NCBI GenBank assembly: GCA_023227965.1
Contig: JALOCA010000001.1
Location: forward strand, 124,001-188,000
Reading direction: 5' to 3'
DNA from: Lentimicrobiaceae bacterium
GTDB taxonomy: Bacteria; Bacteroidota; Bacteroidia; Bacteroidales; JALOCA01
DNA: 64,000 nt
Below are positions 37,691-47,297 of the stretch, in pieces. The position numbers were made by a program, and so were the translations under genes. The notes beneath the pieces are model-generated. The model was given only the letters and a program-made list of their open reading frames with translations. It did not search any database and was not told the origin of the DNA. The stretch's first letter is position 1. Every line of letters begins with the position of its first letter.

Positions 37691-38752
37691 TTATTTTGAT
37701 TTTTTATAAAAATCGGAAAGGTGTGTGGAAATGGTAATAAAATTGGGTGAACCTTCAAGGTGATATGCAGAACGGGCATAACTGAAATTAAATTTGGAAA
37801 CCCTGAACCCGATACCCCAGGAAAAGCCTACTGTACCTCTTTTAGATTCAACTTTCATTTCTTGCCGACGCTGATAATTGTACCCTAAGCGGATACTAAA
37901 GTTTTTTGTGGGTATAAATTCACCTCCTATGATAATGTGTCTCATCAACTTATCTCCAAATTTATCAAAGTCTCCTTCTTTCTTTGGTTCTCCTGTTAGC
38001 TGGTCAACGCTGGTATTGTCGTTGGGGTCTGTGTATGTAAGATCCCATTTTTCGAGGTGAGTAATAAGAATTGAATACCTAAATGGGAGGTGTTGTAAAC
38101 GTTTTGATAATCCAAATTGTAATTCAAATGGCAACGGTTCGTTATTGTTGTCATAATAAGTTATTTGCCTGCCTATATTCCTTCCAATGAGCGACATGGT
38201 AAAAAACGTGCGTGGGTTATAATAAGTTCCAGCAACATCAACTGCAATTCCAAAGGAATTGTACTCATCAAAGTTGGAATATATTGCTTTTACATTAGCT
38301 CCAATAGTAAACAATGAGTCAAGTTTTCTCCCCCAACCTAATTGAAGTGCATATTCTCCAGCATTAAAATTTCCATTCTGCTCTCCGTTTTCATTGGCAT
38401 AGGTAAACTTACCATAGTCAATATATTGCATGGCGCCGGTAAAACTTCCGTATTTATCGAAAGTTCGTGAATACATCGCAAAGCCGTAGTTAATATCAGT
38501 ATAATAATCAACAATGCTTAACGCTAATTGGTTATTCATTTCTTTACTAATAAGAGATGGATTAGTCAATGTTAATGCAACATCATTATCAGAAATAGCT
38601 AAAAAATTGCCCCCCATTGCTGCAATACGTGCTGAATTAGGCAAAGTAAGAAATTTATATGTATAATCGCCTCCAATTTGCCCAAAGCTATTAAAAGTTA
38701 GACAATTAAATGTTATTAAACAAACAAAAACCAGTGTAACTCTTTTTTTCAC
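37691..38752 (-). CDS. porQ: Type IX secretion system protein PorQ
   Basis: The 353-residue outer-membrane beta-barrel has signal peptide 1-24 (ending SFGQ). It then has the PorQ opening GGDYTYKFLTLPNSARIAAMGGN and a tail of amphipathic strands (IIGGEFIPTKNFSIRLGYNYQRR). PorQ works in the PorU/V/Z attachment complex that sorts T9SS cargo onto the surface. It is the first gene of the porQ-ispH-recF-DUF721 run and is divergent from a large T9SS cargo gene. Confidence 0.88.
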   Translation of the reverse strand: MKKRVTLVFVCLITFNCLTFNSFGQIGGDYTYKFLTLPNSARIAAMGGNFLAISDNDVALTLTNPSLISKEMNNQLALSIVDYYTDINYGFAMYSRTFDKYGSFTGAMQYIDYGKFTYANENGEQNGNFNAGEYALQLGWGRKLDSLFTIGANVKAIYSNFDEYNSFGIAVDVAGTYYNPRTFFTMSLIGRNIGRQITYYDNNNEPLPFELQFGLSKRLQHLPFRYSILITHLEKWDLTYTDPNDNTSVDQLTGEPKKEGDFDKFGDKLMRHIIIGGEFIPTKNFSIRLGYNYQRRQEMKVESKRGTVGFSWGIGFRVSKFNFSYARSAYHLEGSPNFITISTHLSDFYKKSK

Positions 38753-38925
38753 GAAAATTTATTTTAGTGTGTAAAAGTATAAATTATTAATTCAGTAACG
38801 TTAAAAATGCAATTTTATGATAAATGGATAGGAATATTAGGCAAGAAACCTGATTATTTTATTAACAAATGAAAATAGATTTCAACAAAAGGTGCAGTCT
38901 GTGGAGTTTTTCTGATTTTTTCTAT

Positions 38926-38933
38926 TAAATTTG
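38926..38933 (+). promoter_or_regulatory. Bacteroidota -7 box for the T9SS cargo gene
   Basis: TAAATTTG matches TAnnTTTG and lies 23 nt before the ATG at 38957. No convincing -33 element was seen. Confidence 0.4.
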
Positions 38934-38956
38934 AATTTTAAAAAAAGTAAGTTTTT

Positions 38957-41900
38957 ATGCCCCAAATATTACATGCATACAGTATTTCCCGTTTTCTCCG
39001 CAGAAGATGCAAAATAAGTGTTTATTTACAGGTTTTTTGTGTCTTGATGTTTTTTATTGAAAATGAAAGTCTGGCACAACCGCTTTCTGTTAATGCGACG
39101 GCAAACCCTACTGCTGTATGTGCCGGAACCGCTTCACAATTAGATGCAGTAGCTACAGGAGGCACTGGTAATTACACCTATTCATGGGTTTCGGTTCCTC
39201 CCGGATTTACTTCCAACCTGCGTAATCCTTCTGTTATTCCGGGTATTACAACTACCTATACCGTAACAGTTACAGACAGTATAAATATGGTGAGCGACGA
39301 CGTACAAGTGAGTGTTTTCCAGCCTCCCACTGCACAGGCAGGCCATGATGATACTGTTTGTCAGGGAAATTCATATTCCCTTAATGGGATAGCTACTTAT
39401 CAAAGTACTATAATATGGTCGACCGATGGTGATGGTTATTTTAGTAATCCTTATATTTTAAATCCCTTATATTACCCCGGAATTGCTGATATCCAGACTG
39501 GATTTGCTATATTAACTTTAACTTCCTATCCTATTGCGCCCTGTTCAAATATTGTTTCAGATGATTTACAACTGCTGATTATTAAATCGGCGTATGTAAA
39601 TGCAGGTCCCGATGCAACTATTTGTAATAACGGGACTCACAATTTAAGCGGTTCAGCAAGTAATTTTTCATCTATCCTCTGGTCAACTTCAGGTGATGGC
39701 TTTTTTGATAATGATACAATTTTTACGCCTAATTATACACCGGGTACTCTTGATAAGGCAAATGGACTGGCTGTTCTGTCTCTCACAGCCTCAAGCGGAG
39801 GCTCCTGTCCAAACAATGTGATTGACAATATGTTATTAACGGTAGAAAGCTTCCCTGAAGTAAATGCTGGCCCTGATACAAGTATTTGTGATAATGCTAC
39901 ATATGCCATTCTATCTACAGCAGCGCACTTTTCTTATGTGCAATGGACAACTTCGGGTGATGGTAGTTTTAGCAACGATTCCATAGTTACACCCGTATAT
40001 ACCCCTGGTACAAACGATTTGATAAACCGTAGTGTTACCTTAACTGTTTCTGTTACACCGATTACCCCATGCCCTGAAGGAAAAACAGACAGCATGGTAT
40101 TAAGTTTTGCCTTAGCTCCTACTGTAAATGCCGGAAATTCAGGCATTATATGTATGGATCAGTCGTTCGAACTCAATGGCTCTGCTACTGACTATTCCTC
40201 TGTATTGTGGATGACTTCCGGTGATGGAACTTTTTTTGATGCAACATCGTTAAATACAGAATATAACCCTGGATCTATTGATATTCAGAATGGTAATGTG
40301 TATTTGACTTTAAAAGCTAATGGCACTTCTCTGTGCAACGGCTATTCCGAAGATTCACTTACGCTTTCTATTCTACAACAACCTTCGATTTTTGCAGGTA
40401 TAGATAATTTGGTTTGTGAAGACGAAACATCTTACCCGTTAAATGCGCAGGGCACAAATTTTAGTTCAATTTTATGGGAAACAACAGGCAATGGCACATT
40501 TGTTAACGGAAATAGTTTAGATGCTACTTACACCATTGGAAGTCAGGATATAAACGATGGAGGTGTTACTTTAATTGTTAAGGCATTTTCTGTTTCTCCC
40601 TGCTTAAGTTATGTATCTGATAGTCTTTATCTCGAAATAAGTAGTATTGCAGTAGCTAATGCCGGGGAAGATGCTGAAATTTGTGCCGGAGACACTTACC
40701 AGTTGAATGGTTCGAAAATGTTTTCAAATTTTTGCAACTGGGCAACAAGCGGAGATGGCGTGTTTGACCATTCTGATAGTTTAAATGCAATTTATACTCC
40801 CGGCAATGATGACATCTTGGATGGAGTAGTTACGCTATCGTTATATGCATGGTCATTATTGCCCTGTACAACATCTGGTGTGGATGCAATGACAATTACT
40901 ATCAACCAAGTACCGGAAATAAATATAGGAAATGATCAGCAAATATGCAGTGGTGATTCTGCGTATTTTAATGCAACAGCCCTACACTATGAGTCTTTGC
41001 TTTGGACAACGCGGGGGGATGGTACTTTTACAAATACATCTTCCTTAAATTCTGTGTATATACCCGGTAGCGAGGATATTGCTAATGGCAGTGTACGGCT
41101 AATTCTAACTGCTAACGGCTTTCAGAGTTGTGGTTTTGTTACAGATTCTCTCGACATAACTATACATAATGCTCCTGTTATTAATGCTGGAGAAGACCAG
41201 GAAGTATATATAGGGAATAGTACAAACTTACATGCAACAGTAACCCCATCGGCAGGAACTTACTATATTCAATGGGAGCCTGCTTTCATGGTTTCAAATC
41301 CACACAGTCTGGATGTAGAAACAGTTGTTCTTGAAGATACGATCACCTTTATTCTTTACGTTACAAATCAGGAAACAGGTTGTATAAGCAGTGATGAAAT
41401 AGATGTTAATGTAACAATGGGCCCGGTTCAAATAAATGTTACTGCTGATCCGGATACTGTATGTAGGGGTAAGATGGTTCAACTTCAGGCTAATGCACAA
41501 TACGGTTCGGGAAGTTATACTTATTATTGGTCGTCGATTCCTGCTGGCTTTTCATCGCAAATTGCTAATCCAGTGGTATATCCAGATACTACAACAATTT
41601 ATACGGTAATTGTTAATGATGGAAGCACTACCCCTTCGGCTTCTCAAAAAGTAGTAGTACTTGGAAGCCCGGAGTCTTATTCTATTGTTGGACCACAATC
41701 CGTTAAACAATTTGAATATTATAACTATACGGTAAACCAAACCGTTAATGTTGTTTATTTGTGGTGGGTTACCAATGGCAGCATCACGGCAGGGCAGGGA
41801 ACTAATAATATTTACGTACATTGGGGAGAAGTAGGCACCGGCGAAGTAAATGTTGTTACTATTGATCCGATGGGCTGCAATTCTGACACAAGCAGTATTA

Positions 41901-42205
41901 TTGTGTATGTTAAAACTACCGGTATTGATGAATACGATGCCAAATATCGCACAGAAGTTTTTCCCAACCCTTCTGATGATGAACAATGGATTTTTTATAC
42001 ACTACCTGCTCAATCAAATGTAAAAATTGAGCTTTTTGATATAACTGGAAACTTTATTAAATTGCTTACAAACGAAGAACAATCTGCCGGAGAACATCAT
42101 CTTTTAATTAATAAAACTCATTTTGGTAAAGCCTCCGGTATGTTTTATATAAAATTTATTCTTAACAATACTATATTTTTAAGAAAAATAATTAGGATAA
42201 ATTAA
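38957..42205 (+). CDS. Large repeat-built T9SS cargo protein (type A sorting domain)
   Basis: The 1082-residue secreted protein has a signal peptide with a long basic start (hydrophobic core about 22-40, ending SLAQ). A PKD-like module follows (NATANPTAVCAGTASQLDA). Then come seven modules of about 88 residues, each with a NAGPD start, a first Cys, an SSILWTTSGDGxF centre, a YTPGxxDI turn and a second Cys. A divergent eighth module and a second copy of the opening PKD-like module come next. The last 80 residues are a T9SS type A sorting domain (EVFPNPSDDEQW, then SGMFYIKFILNN, ending RKIIRIN). Probably a surface adhesin or stalk; no enzyme domain is seen. Confidence 0.85.
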   Translation: MPQILHAYSISRFLRRRCKISVYLQVFCVLMFFIENESLAQPLSVNATANPTAVCAGTASQLDAVATGGTGNYTYSWVSVPPGFTSNLRNPSVIPGITTTYTVTVTDSINMVSDDVQVSVFQPPTAQAGHDDTVCQGNSYSLNGIATYQSTIIWSTDGDGYFSNPYILNPLYYPGIADIQTGFAILTLTSYPIAPCSNIVSDDLQLLIIKSAYVNAGPDATICNNGTHNLSGSASNFSSILWSTSGDGFFDNDTIFTPNYTPGTLDKANGLAVLSLTASSGGSCPNNVIDNMLLTVESFPEVNAGPDTSICDNATYAILSTAAHFSYVQWTTSGDGSFSNDSIVTPVYTPGTNDLINRSVTLTVSVTPITPCPEGKTDSMVLSFALAPTVNAGNSGIICMDQSFELNGSATDYSSVLWMTSGDGTFFDATSLNTEYNPGSIDIQNGNVYLTLKANGTSLCNGYSEDSLTLSILQQPSIFAGIDNLVCEDETSYPLNAQGTNFSSILWETTGNGTFVNGNSLDATYTIGSQDINDGGVTLIVKAFSVSPCLSYVSDSLYLEISSIAVANAGEDAEICAGDTYQLNGSKMFSNFCNWATSGDGVFDHSDSLNAIYTPGNDDILDGVVTLSLYAWSLLPCTTSGVDAMTITINQVPEINIGNDQQICSGDSAYFNATALHYESLLWTTRGDGTFTNTSSLNSVYIPGSEDIANGSVRLILTANGFQSCGFVTDSLDITIHNAPVINAGEDQEVYIGNSTNLHATVTPSAGTYYIQWEPAFMVSNPHSLDVETVVLEDTITFILYVTNQETGCISSDEIDVNVTMGPVQINVTADPDTVCRGKMVQLQANAQYGSGSYTYYWSSIPAGFSSQIANPVVYPDTTTIYTVIVNDGSTTPSASQKVVVLGSPESYSIVGPQSVKQFEYYNYTVNQTVNVVYLWWVTNGSITAGQGTNNIYVHWGEVGTGEVNVVTIDPMGCNSDTSSIIVYVKTTGIDEYDAKYRTEVFPNPSDDEQWIFYTLPAQSNVKIELFDITGNFIKLLTNEEQSAGEHHLLINKTHFGKASGMFYIKFILNNTIFLRKIIRIN

Positions 42206-42237
42206 TTAATTATCATGAATTATTAAAAAATAGCTTT

Positions 42238-43470
42238 ATGTTCAAAAGAAATTGGGCTTTACTGTTATCTGTATCCATGATAATTCTATTTTTTTCCTGT
42301 AAAAAAAATATTGATTTACCGACTGCTGCATTTTCTGTAACCCCCGAAAACGGAAATATTAATGCCATTTTTACTTTTGACGCTTCCCCAAGTTACAAAG
42401 GAGAAGGTACAGAAGTAGTTATCAAGGAATATTACTGGGACTTTAACGGTGATGGGGTCTGGGATACGGTTTGTAAAGCAACACCAATTGTACATTATCA
42501 TTATGTATTGCCAGGAAATAAAACGGTAATTTTGAAGGTAAGAAATAGCCAGGGTTATGTTTCTGTAACCACAAGAACTTTTGTTGTGGCTGATTATGTT
42601 AATAATCCGCCATCGAAACCTTCTAATCCCATTCCTGCTAACAATGCAACAGGACAACTAACCCAGCTTGTTTTATCCTGGAATTGCAGCGATCCGGATG
42701 GTGATCCGGTTGTTTATAAAATATTTTTCGGCGATTCTGCAGATCCTCCCCTTGTTTCAAGTGATTTAAGCGAAACAAGCTATGATACGGGTACTCTGGA
42801 AGCGGGTAAAACATATTATTGGAAAATAATTGCTTCCGATAATCATAGTAACAATTCAGAAAGTGCTATCTGGCACTTCCGGACACAAGGCTCTGTTCAG
42901 CAATGTCCCACAACTTTGTTCGATGAACGTGATGGGAAATCGTATACTACGGTCGTGATTGGTCAGCAATGCTGGATGGCAGAAAACATTGACATTGGCG
43001 AAATGATTATTTCAAGTACCAGTGCTAGTAACCAAGCTGATAACGAAATAATTGAAAAATATTGTTATGGAAACAGCCAGGTAAACTGCAATTTGTATGG
43101 AGGTTTGTACCAGTGGAATGAAATGATGAATTATACAGAAGAAGAAGGCTCTCAGGGAATTTGCCCTGTAGGTTGGCATGTTCCCACGGAATCGGAATGG
43201 AGCGCACTTGTTGAATACCTGGGAGGTAACCTTTATGCCGCAATTTTTCTAAAAGACGGAGGTTCGGCAGGTTTTAATGCTTTGTTGGGTGGTGAACGTT
43301 TGACCGATGGAAGTTTTGCCAACAAAGGTACCTATGTGTATTTTTGGAGCTCTACTTCCAAAGAAACAGGCTATGCATTTCAAATTCACATGCTTAATAC
43401 TTTTAATGCAGTTTTTTATACATACGATGAAAAGGTATTGGGGAAATCGGTTAGATGTTTAATGGACTAA
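42238..43470 (+). CDS. PKD-FN3-FISUMP lipoprotein
   Basis: The 410-residue lipoprotein has signal MFKRNWALLLSVSMIILFFSC (Cys21). A PKD domain follows (about 28-120, with YYWDFNGDGVWD). A fibronectin-III-like module comes next (about 122-215, with KPSNPIPANNATGQ and GKTYYWKIIASDNHS). The C-terminal FISUMP domain (about 220-410) has VIGQQCWMAENIDIG, GICPVGWHVPTESEW and SVRCLMD. It follows the T9SS cargo gene by 32 bp on the same strand and is likely surface-exposed. It shares the FISUMP domain with the truncated ORF at the window start, but this copy is complete. Confidence 0.88.
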   Translation: MFKRNWALLLSVSMIILFFSCKKNIDLPTAAFSVTPENGNINAIFTFDASPSYKGEGTEVVIKEYYWDFNGDGVWDTVCKATPIVHYHYVLPGNKTVILKVRNSQGYVSVTTRTFVVADYVNNPPSKPSNPIPANNATGQLTQLVLSWNCSDPDGDPVVYKIFFGDSADPPLVSSDLSETSYDTGTLEAGKTYYWKIIASDNHSNNSESAIWHFRTQGSVQQCPTTLFDERDGKSYTTVVIGQQCWMAENIDIGEMIISSTSASNQADNEIIEKYCYGNSQVNCNLYGGLYQWNEMMNYTEEEGSQGICPVGWHVPTESEWSALVEYLGGNLYAAIFLKDGGSAGFNALLGGERLTDGSFANKGTYVYFWSSTSKETGYAFQIHMLNTFNAVFYTYDEKVLGKSVRCLMD

Positions 43471-43471
43471 A

Positions 43472-44200
43472 TTGATAAACTTGAAAAAAAAATCCGGGAA
43501 ATTATTTCTTATTCCAACTTTCTTGGGCAATACAAACCCTGAAGATGTTTTGCCGGCAGGATTGTTGCCACGCATTTCCCATCTTACTGGTTTTGTTGTT
43601 GAAGAAGTGAAGACAGCACGGCGGTTTCTTCGGAAAATAGGATACTTGAAGAATTTTGATGAAGTTGTTTTCATGGAATTAAATGAACATACCCCGGATG
43701 ATACAATTTTCAGTTATCTCAATGATGTTGAAAAAGGTAATGATATTGGGTTGATGTCGGAAGCAGGAGTTCCCTGCGTTGCCGACCCTGGCAATAAAAT
43801 AGTAAAATTAGCCCATGAAAAGCAAATAGAAGTAATACCATTAGTAGGTCCGTCATCTATCTTGCTTGCATTGATGGCTTCGGGACTTAATGGACAAAAT
43901 TTTTCGTTTTGTGGGTACCTTCCCATCAAAAATCAAGAAAAGATTTTGAAGATTAAGGAATTAGAACAAAAATCAAAAAAAGAAAATCAAACGCAGATAT
44001 TTATCGAAGCTCCTTATCGTAATATGCAGTTACTTACATCTTTATTGCAAACCTGCCAAAAAAATACTTTGCTGTGTATTGCCTGCGATTTAACTCTTCC
44101 GAAACAGTATATTTCAACAAAAACAATAGATGAATGGAAAAAAGATTTACCAGGTATTAATAAAAGAGCAGCCGTTTTTCTTTTGCAATTGTTAAATTAA
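43472..44200 (+). CDS. RsmI-like SAM-dependent methyltransferase (tetrapyrrole methylase fold)
   Basis: The 242-residue protein has the TP-methylase fold with SAM-binding LMSEAGVPCVADPGNKIV and the VGPSSILLALMASGL block shared with RsmI, which 2'-O-methylates C1402 of 16S rRNA. Bacteroidota often carry both a true RsmI and a second short paralogue, and this looks like the latter because the N-terminal segment (LFLIPTFLGNTNPEDVLP) differs from RsmI. It starts with TTG, one base after the FISUMP gene stop. Its end overlaps the convergent SlyD gene by 4 bases. The exact substrate is unknown. Confidence 0.75.
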   Translation: MINLKKKSGKLFLIPTFLGNTNPEDVLPAGLLPRISHLTGFVVEEVKTARRFLRKIGYLKNFDEVVFMELNEHTPDDTIFSYLNDVEKGNDIGLMSEAGVPCVADPGNKIVKLAHEKQIEVIPLVGPSSILLALMASGLNGQNFSFCGYLPIKNQEKILKIKELEQKSKKENQTQIFIEAPYRNMQLLTSLLQTCQKNTLLCIACDLTLPKQYISTKTIDEWKKDLPGINKRAAVFLLQLLN

Positions 44201-44703
44201 TGCGCATGTCCTCCTACACCGTGTGCATGTCCATGCGATAATTCTTCCGGAGTTGCTTCTCTTACGTTAATAACCTCTCCATCGAAATGTAAGTTTTTTC
44301 CTGCTAACGGGTGATTAAAATCCATACAAACAGTTTGGTTATCAATGGAAACAACTAAGCCATATAACGGTTGTCCATCTTGGTTTTGCATTGGAATTTC
44401 ATTCCCTATCTGCAGTAAATTGTAGTCCACTTTGCCGTCAACAATAAAAGTGCTAATAGGGAGATTCACTACGGCATTTACATTCACATTCCCATATGCT
44501 TCGTTGCAGGTAAGTGCAAATTCAAAAAGTTCACCAGTTTTTTTCCCATTAAGTTTCTGCTCAAAAGATTCGAGAAGATTTCCTGTACCAAACATATGTA
44601 CAAAAGGCTGGTCTTTGGTTACTGTTTCTACAATTTCGCCTTGGCTATCATTTAATTTTAATACATAACTCAACGTTACAACTTTGTTTTTTGAGATTTC
44701 CAT
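44197..44703 (-). CDS. slyD: FKBP-type peptidyl-prolyl isomerase, SlyD-like
   Basis: The 168-residue prolyl isomerase and chaperone has an FKBP domain interrupted by the IF chaperone insert. Visible blocks are VTLSYVLKLNDSQGEIVET, the FVHMFGTGNLLESFEQKLNGK core and NHPLAGKNLHFDGEVINVREAT. The tail is His-rich (GHAHGVGGHAH) and could bind nickel, as in E. coli SlyD, though shorter. It is cytoplasmic, with no signal peptide. It is a single gene convergent with the RsmI-like gene. Confidence 0.92.
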   Translation of the reverse strand: MEISKNKVVTLSYVLKLNDSQGEIVETVTKDQPFVHMFGTGNLLESFEQKLNGKKTGELFEFALTCNEAYGNVNVNAVVNLPISTFIVDGKVDYNLLQIGNEIPMQNQDGQPLYGLVVSIDNQTVCMDFNHPLAGKNLHFDGEVINVREATPEELSHGHAHGVGGHAH

Positions 44704-44813
44704 TAAATTAGAGTTTATTATTATAATGATTTGATCAGATTTTTTTGATTTGTTTTTTTGAAAAGAAATGTATTGTTATATAAAACGTTCATCAGGTACA
44801 TTTGTTTAAAAAT

Positions 44814-45422
44814 TCATGGTTTCACTGGTTCATGGGGAGGATAATCCTGAATAATCTGGTTATAAATAGATAAAACCTGAGGTACAATCAAATGCTGATC
44901 GTCGTTTATTATTATAAAATCAGAAAGGCTACATTTTTTTTCATCACCCCATTGGTGCTGTTCCCTAAGAAAAAAATCTTTCTCCGAAAGAAAATCCCTT
45001 TCTATAACCCTTTGTTTTCGAATATTTACAGGGGCACTTACTGTAATAATTCTATCAAATAAGTTATTAAATCCGCTTTCAAAAAGTATAGCAGCCTCTA
45101 AAACAGCTAAAGGTGCCTGTTGATGTATTGCCCATAGCTGAAAATCTTTTTTTACCATGGGATGGAGCAAACTGTTAAGGAAAGCAAGCTTTTCAAAAGA
45201 ATTAAAAACAACTTCTGCCAATAAAACCCTGTCAATCAATCCTGTATTTTTAAAAATATTATTTCCCAGGCATTTACGTAATTGTTGTTTTATCGTTTCG
45301 TCATCCAGAAATTTCTTGGATTCCTGGTCAGCATGGTAAACAGGAATATTCAATACTTTGAAAATCTGAGCTACAGTTGACTTTCCACTTCCTATACTGC
45401 CGGTAAGTCCTATCTTTATCAT
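44814..45422 (-). CDS. coaE: Dephospho-CoA kinase
   Basis: The 202-residue enzyme phosphorylates dephospho-CoA in the last step of coenzyme A synthesis. Walker A is GLTGSIGSGKSTVAQIF (residues 5-21), followed by the substrate-binding YHADQESKKFLDD and HPMVKKDFQLW. The start codon overlaps the last base of the upstream YbbR-like gene, so the two are translationally coupled. It is the last gene of the conserved nusB-DUF1573-yajC-ybbR-coaE run. Confidence 0.95.
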   Translation of the reverse strand: MIKIGLTGSIGSGKSTVAQIFKVLNIPVYHADQESKKFLDDETIKQQLRKCLGNNIFKNTGLIDRVLLAEVVFNSFEKLAFLNSLLHPMVKKDFQLWAIHQQAPLAVLEAAILFESGFNNLFDRIITVSAPVNIRKQRVIERDFLSEKDFFLREQHQWGDEKKCSLSDFIIINDDQHLIVPQVLSIYNQIIQDYPPHEPVKP

Positions 45423-46393
45423 TATTTTAACAAAATGTACTCTACAGATTTTGGGTCAATAACAATATTAGAAATAAAATAAGGATACTTGTGGACAACA
45501 ATATCCAATTTACTAGCTCCTGTTGTAATACCCACGGGGTCAACTGTTATTGCAAACATAGCCGGGTCTATTTTTTTATAGTCTTTCATGGCTACCCTGA
45601 AAATTATTTTTGCTTTATCAGGGAAAGTCCGCAAATGATATTCGGGAAACATGTTCAAATCAATTGGTAATAACAAGGAAGATTCCGTAAACCTTTCAAC
45701 AGGAACAAACACATTAACAGTATTTTTCGATAATTTTACAGGCACCCGTGTTTTAGGCCTTTTTATTTTGACAGAGAAGGTCTCGCTTTTTTCCACATTA
45801 CTGAGCCCTTTTTTTTGTGTTTCTACTTTTTGTATTTTAGAAATTTCTTCTAAAGTGCCGGATATTATAATGCTATCAGGCTCACATGCAATGTTGTCAT
45901 AAAGCTGATACTGTTTTTTAAACTCAAGGTTCAGATTGAGGTGTACGGGTACCTTTTTATAATGTCTTTTTTCCATTCTGAAAAAAAGCGTATCAGGTTG
46001 AATGGAAATAAGCCTATTGCTTAAATTGGTTTGCGTTTGTATCTGCGAAAGCAATTCGGAAGTTAGCAAAAGAGCGTGATAGTCCTCTTTTTTTTTACTG
46101 GGACTCAAATCAGGAAGTTGGATGTTAAGATTTTTATTCTTTATAAAATATTTCTTGAAAATATATTCAAAACCTTTGATAGAAACATTAAGGTGAAGGT
46201 TTGAATCTATTTGGTTTATCATTACCAATTCCTTGGGAAAATGGGAAAAAGTTACCGGATAGTCAAGAATTACATTGTAGTCTTTTGAAAGTTTAATAAC
46301 AAGCCAGGTACAAATGGAAATAATTAAACAAACGATGAAAACCGTAACTTTAAACCGAAGTTTTATTTTGTTTGCGGTATCTGAGGCCCTCAT
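45422..46393 (-). CDS. YbbR-like domain protein
   Basis: The 323-residue protein has one N-terminal membrane helix (about 13-33) and an extracytoplasmic part. It is built of YbbR-like beta modules, seen as LNLEFKKQYQLYDNIACEPDSIIISG and RPKTRVPVKLSKNTVNVFVPVE. In Firmicutes, YbbR (CdaR) regulates diadenylate cyclase; in Bacteroidota it stands in this yajC-coaE cluster and its partner is not established. It lies 31 bp after yajC and overlaps coaE by one base. Confidence 0.85.
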   Translation of the reverse strand: MRASDTANKIKLRFKVTVFIVCLIISICTWLVIKLSKDYNVILDYPVTFSHFPKELVMINQIDSNLHLNVSIKGFEYIFKKYFIKNKNLNIQLPDLSPSKKKEDYHALLLTSELLSQIQTQTNLSNRLISIQPDTLFFRMEKRHYKKVPVHLNLNLEFKKQYQLYDNIACEPDSIIISGTLEEISKIQKVETQKKGLSNVEKSETFSVKIKRPKTRVPVKLSKNTVNVFVPVERFTESSLLLPIDLNMFPEYHLRTFPDKAKIIFRVAMKDYKKIDPAMFAITVDPVGITTGASKLDIVVHKYPYFISNIVIDPKSVEYILLK

Positions 46394-46424
46394 CGTTTTA
46401 ACAAGTACTTTTTAATCTGCTGAA

Positions 46425-46757
46425 TTATTTGTTTTCGGAGAGTTGAGCTGAGGTGTCCATCGCAACGGCTGATTTTTCAATTCTTAACCGTACATGGTTT
46501 TCAACTTCAATCGAGAAGGTTTTTTCCTGCACTTCAACAATTTTACCATGAATACCTCCAATGGTAATAATTTTATCACCAATTTTTAAATTTTCACGAA
46601 ATTTTTTCTGGTCTTTTGAACGTTTTACCTGGGGGCGTATAAAGAAAAGGTAAAAAACTACAATTATCAAACCGAGAAAAATTAAAGAAGAATAAGGGCT
46701 TGCACCAGATCCTTGTTGCTGTGGTGCCATGAGTAAGGTTGTTTGTAACATATTCAT
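46425..46757 (-). CDS. yajC: Preprotein translocase subunit YajC
   Basis: The 110-residue protein has one transmembrane helix (about 24-44, LIFLGLIIVVFYLFFIRPQ). A cytoplasmic KIGDKIITIGGIHGKIVEVQ segment follows, which is the YajC signature. It assists the SecDF complex. The run nusB-GNAT-DUF1573-yajC-ybbR-coaE is on the same strand, and yajC follows the DUF1573 gene by 27 bp. Confidence 0.93.
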   Translation of the reverse strand: MNMLQTTLLMAPQQQGSGASPYSSLIFLGLIIVVFYLFFIRPQVKRSKDQKKFRENLKIGDKIITIGGIHGKIVEVQEKTFSIEVENHVRLRIEKSAVAMDTSAQLSENK

Positions 46758-46784
46758 TGTGTATTAATTATAGTAGTTATTTGA

Positions 46785-47249
46785 TTATGGTTCAGTTATT
46801 TGTGCTTCAATGTGTAATACCTTGGTACTGGGTTGGGTATTGGCAACTATTGTAATACTTTTATTTTGAAATCCTTTTTTCCCCTGGCTGTCGAAAAGAA
46901 CGGTAATATAATTTTCTTCATTTGGCTTAATTGATTGTTTGGGGTACTGTGGAACAGTGCAACCGCATGAAGTGCTTACACTTGATATTACAAGATCGGC
47001 ATTCCCAGTGTTTTTGAATTTAAAAGAAAAGGAAACTTTTTCTCCCTGAATTACATTGCCGAAATCGTGTTCTTCCTTTTCGAAAGCTATAACCGGAACG
47101 GAACTGGAAGTATTGTCTGCTGATGCAGAATTGGGATTATTGATTATTCCGGTAGAAATTTGCTCTTCTGTTTCTGCTGATTTATTCTTACAGGAATTAT
47201 AAAGTCCGGCAAAGATTACTAAAATACAAAGTATGAATTGTTTTTTCAT
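46785..47249 (-). CDS. DUF1573 domain lipoprotein
   Basis: The 154-residue lipoprotein has signal MKKQFILCILVIFAGLYNSC (Cys20), then a low-complexity linker. One DUF1573 Ig-like domain follows, with EHDFGNVIQGEKVSFSFKFKN and VISSVSTSCGCTVPQYPKQSI. The family is common in Bacteroidota, and its function is unsettled. Its place before yajC is a conserved arrangement. It begins 48 bp after the GNAT gene. Confidence 0.9.
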   Translation of the reverse strand: MKKQFILCILVIFAGLYNSCKNKSAETEEQISTGIINNPNSASADNTSSSVPVIAFEKEEHDFGNVIQGEKVSFSFKFKNTGNADLVISSVSTSCGCTVPQYPKQSIKPNEENYITVLFDSQGKKGFQNKSITIVANTQPSTKVLHIEAQITEP

Positions 47250-47297
47250 TTAATGTGGAAGTTTGGATTGCAAAACTACAAAATTTCTGCAAGGAAT

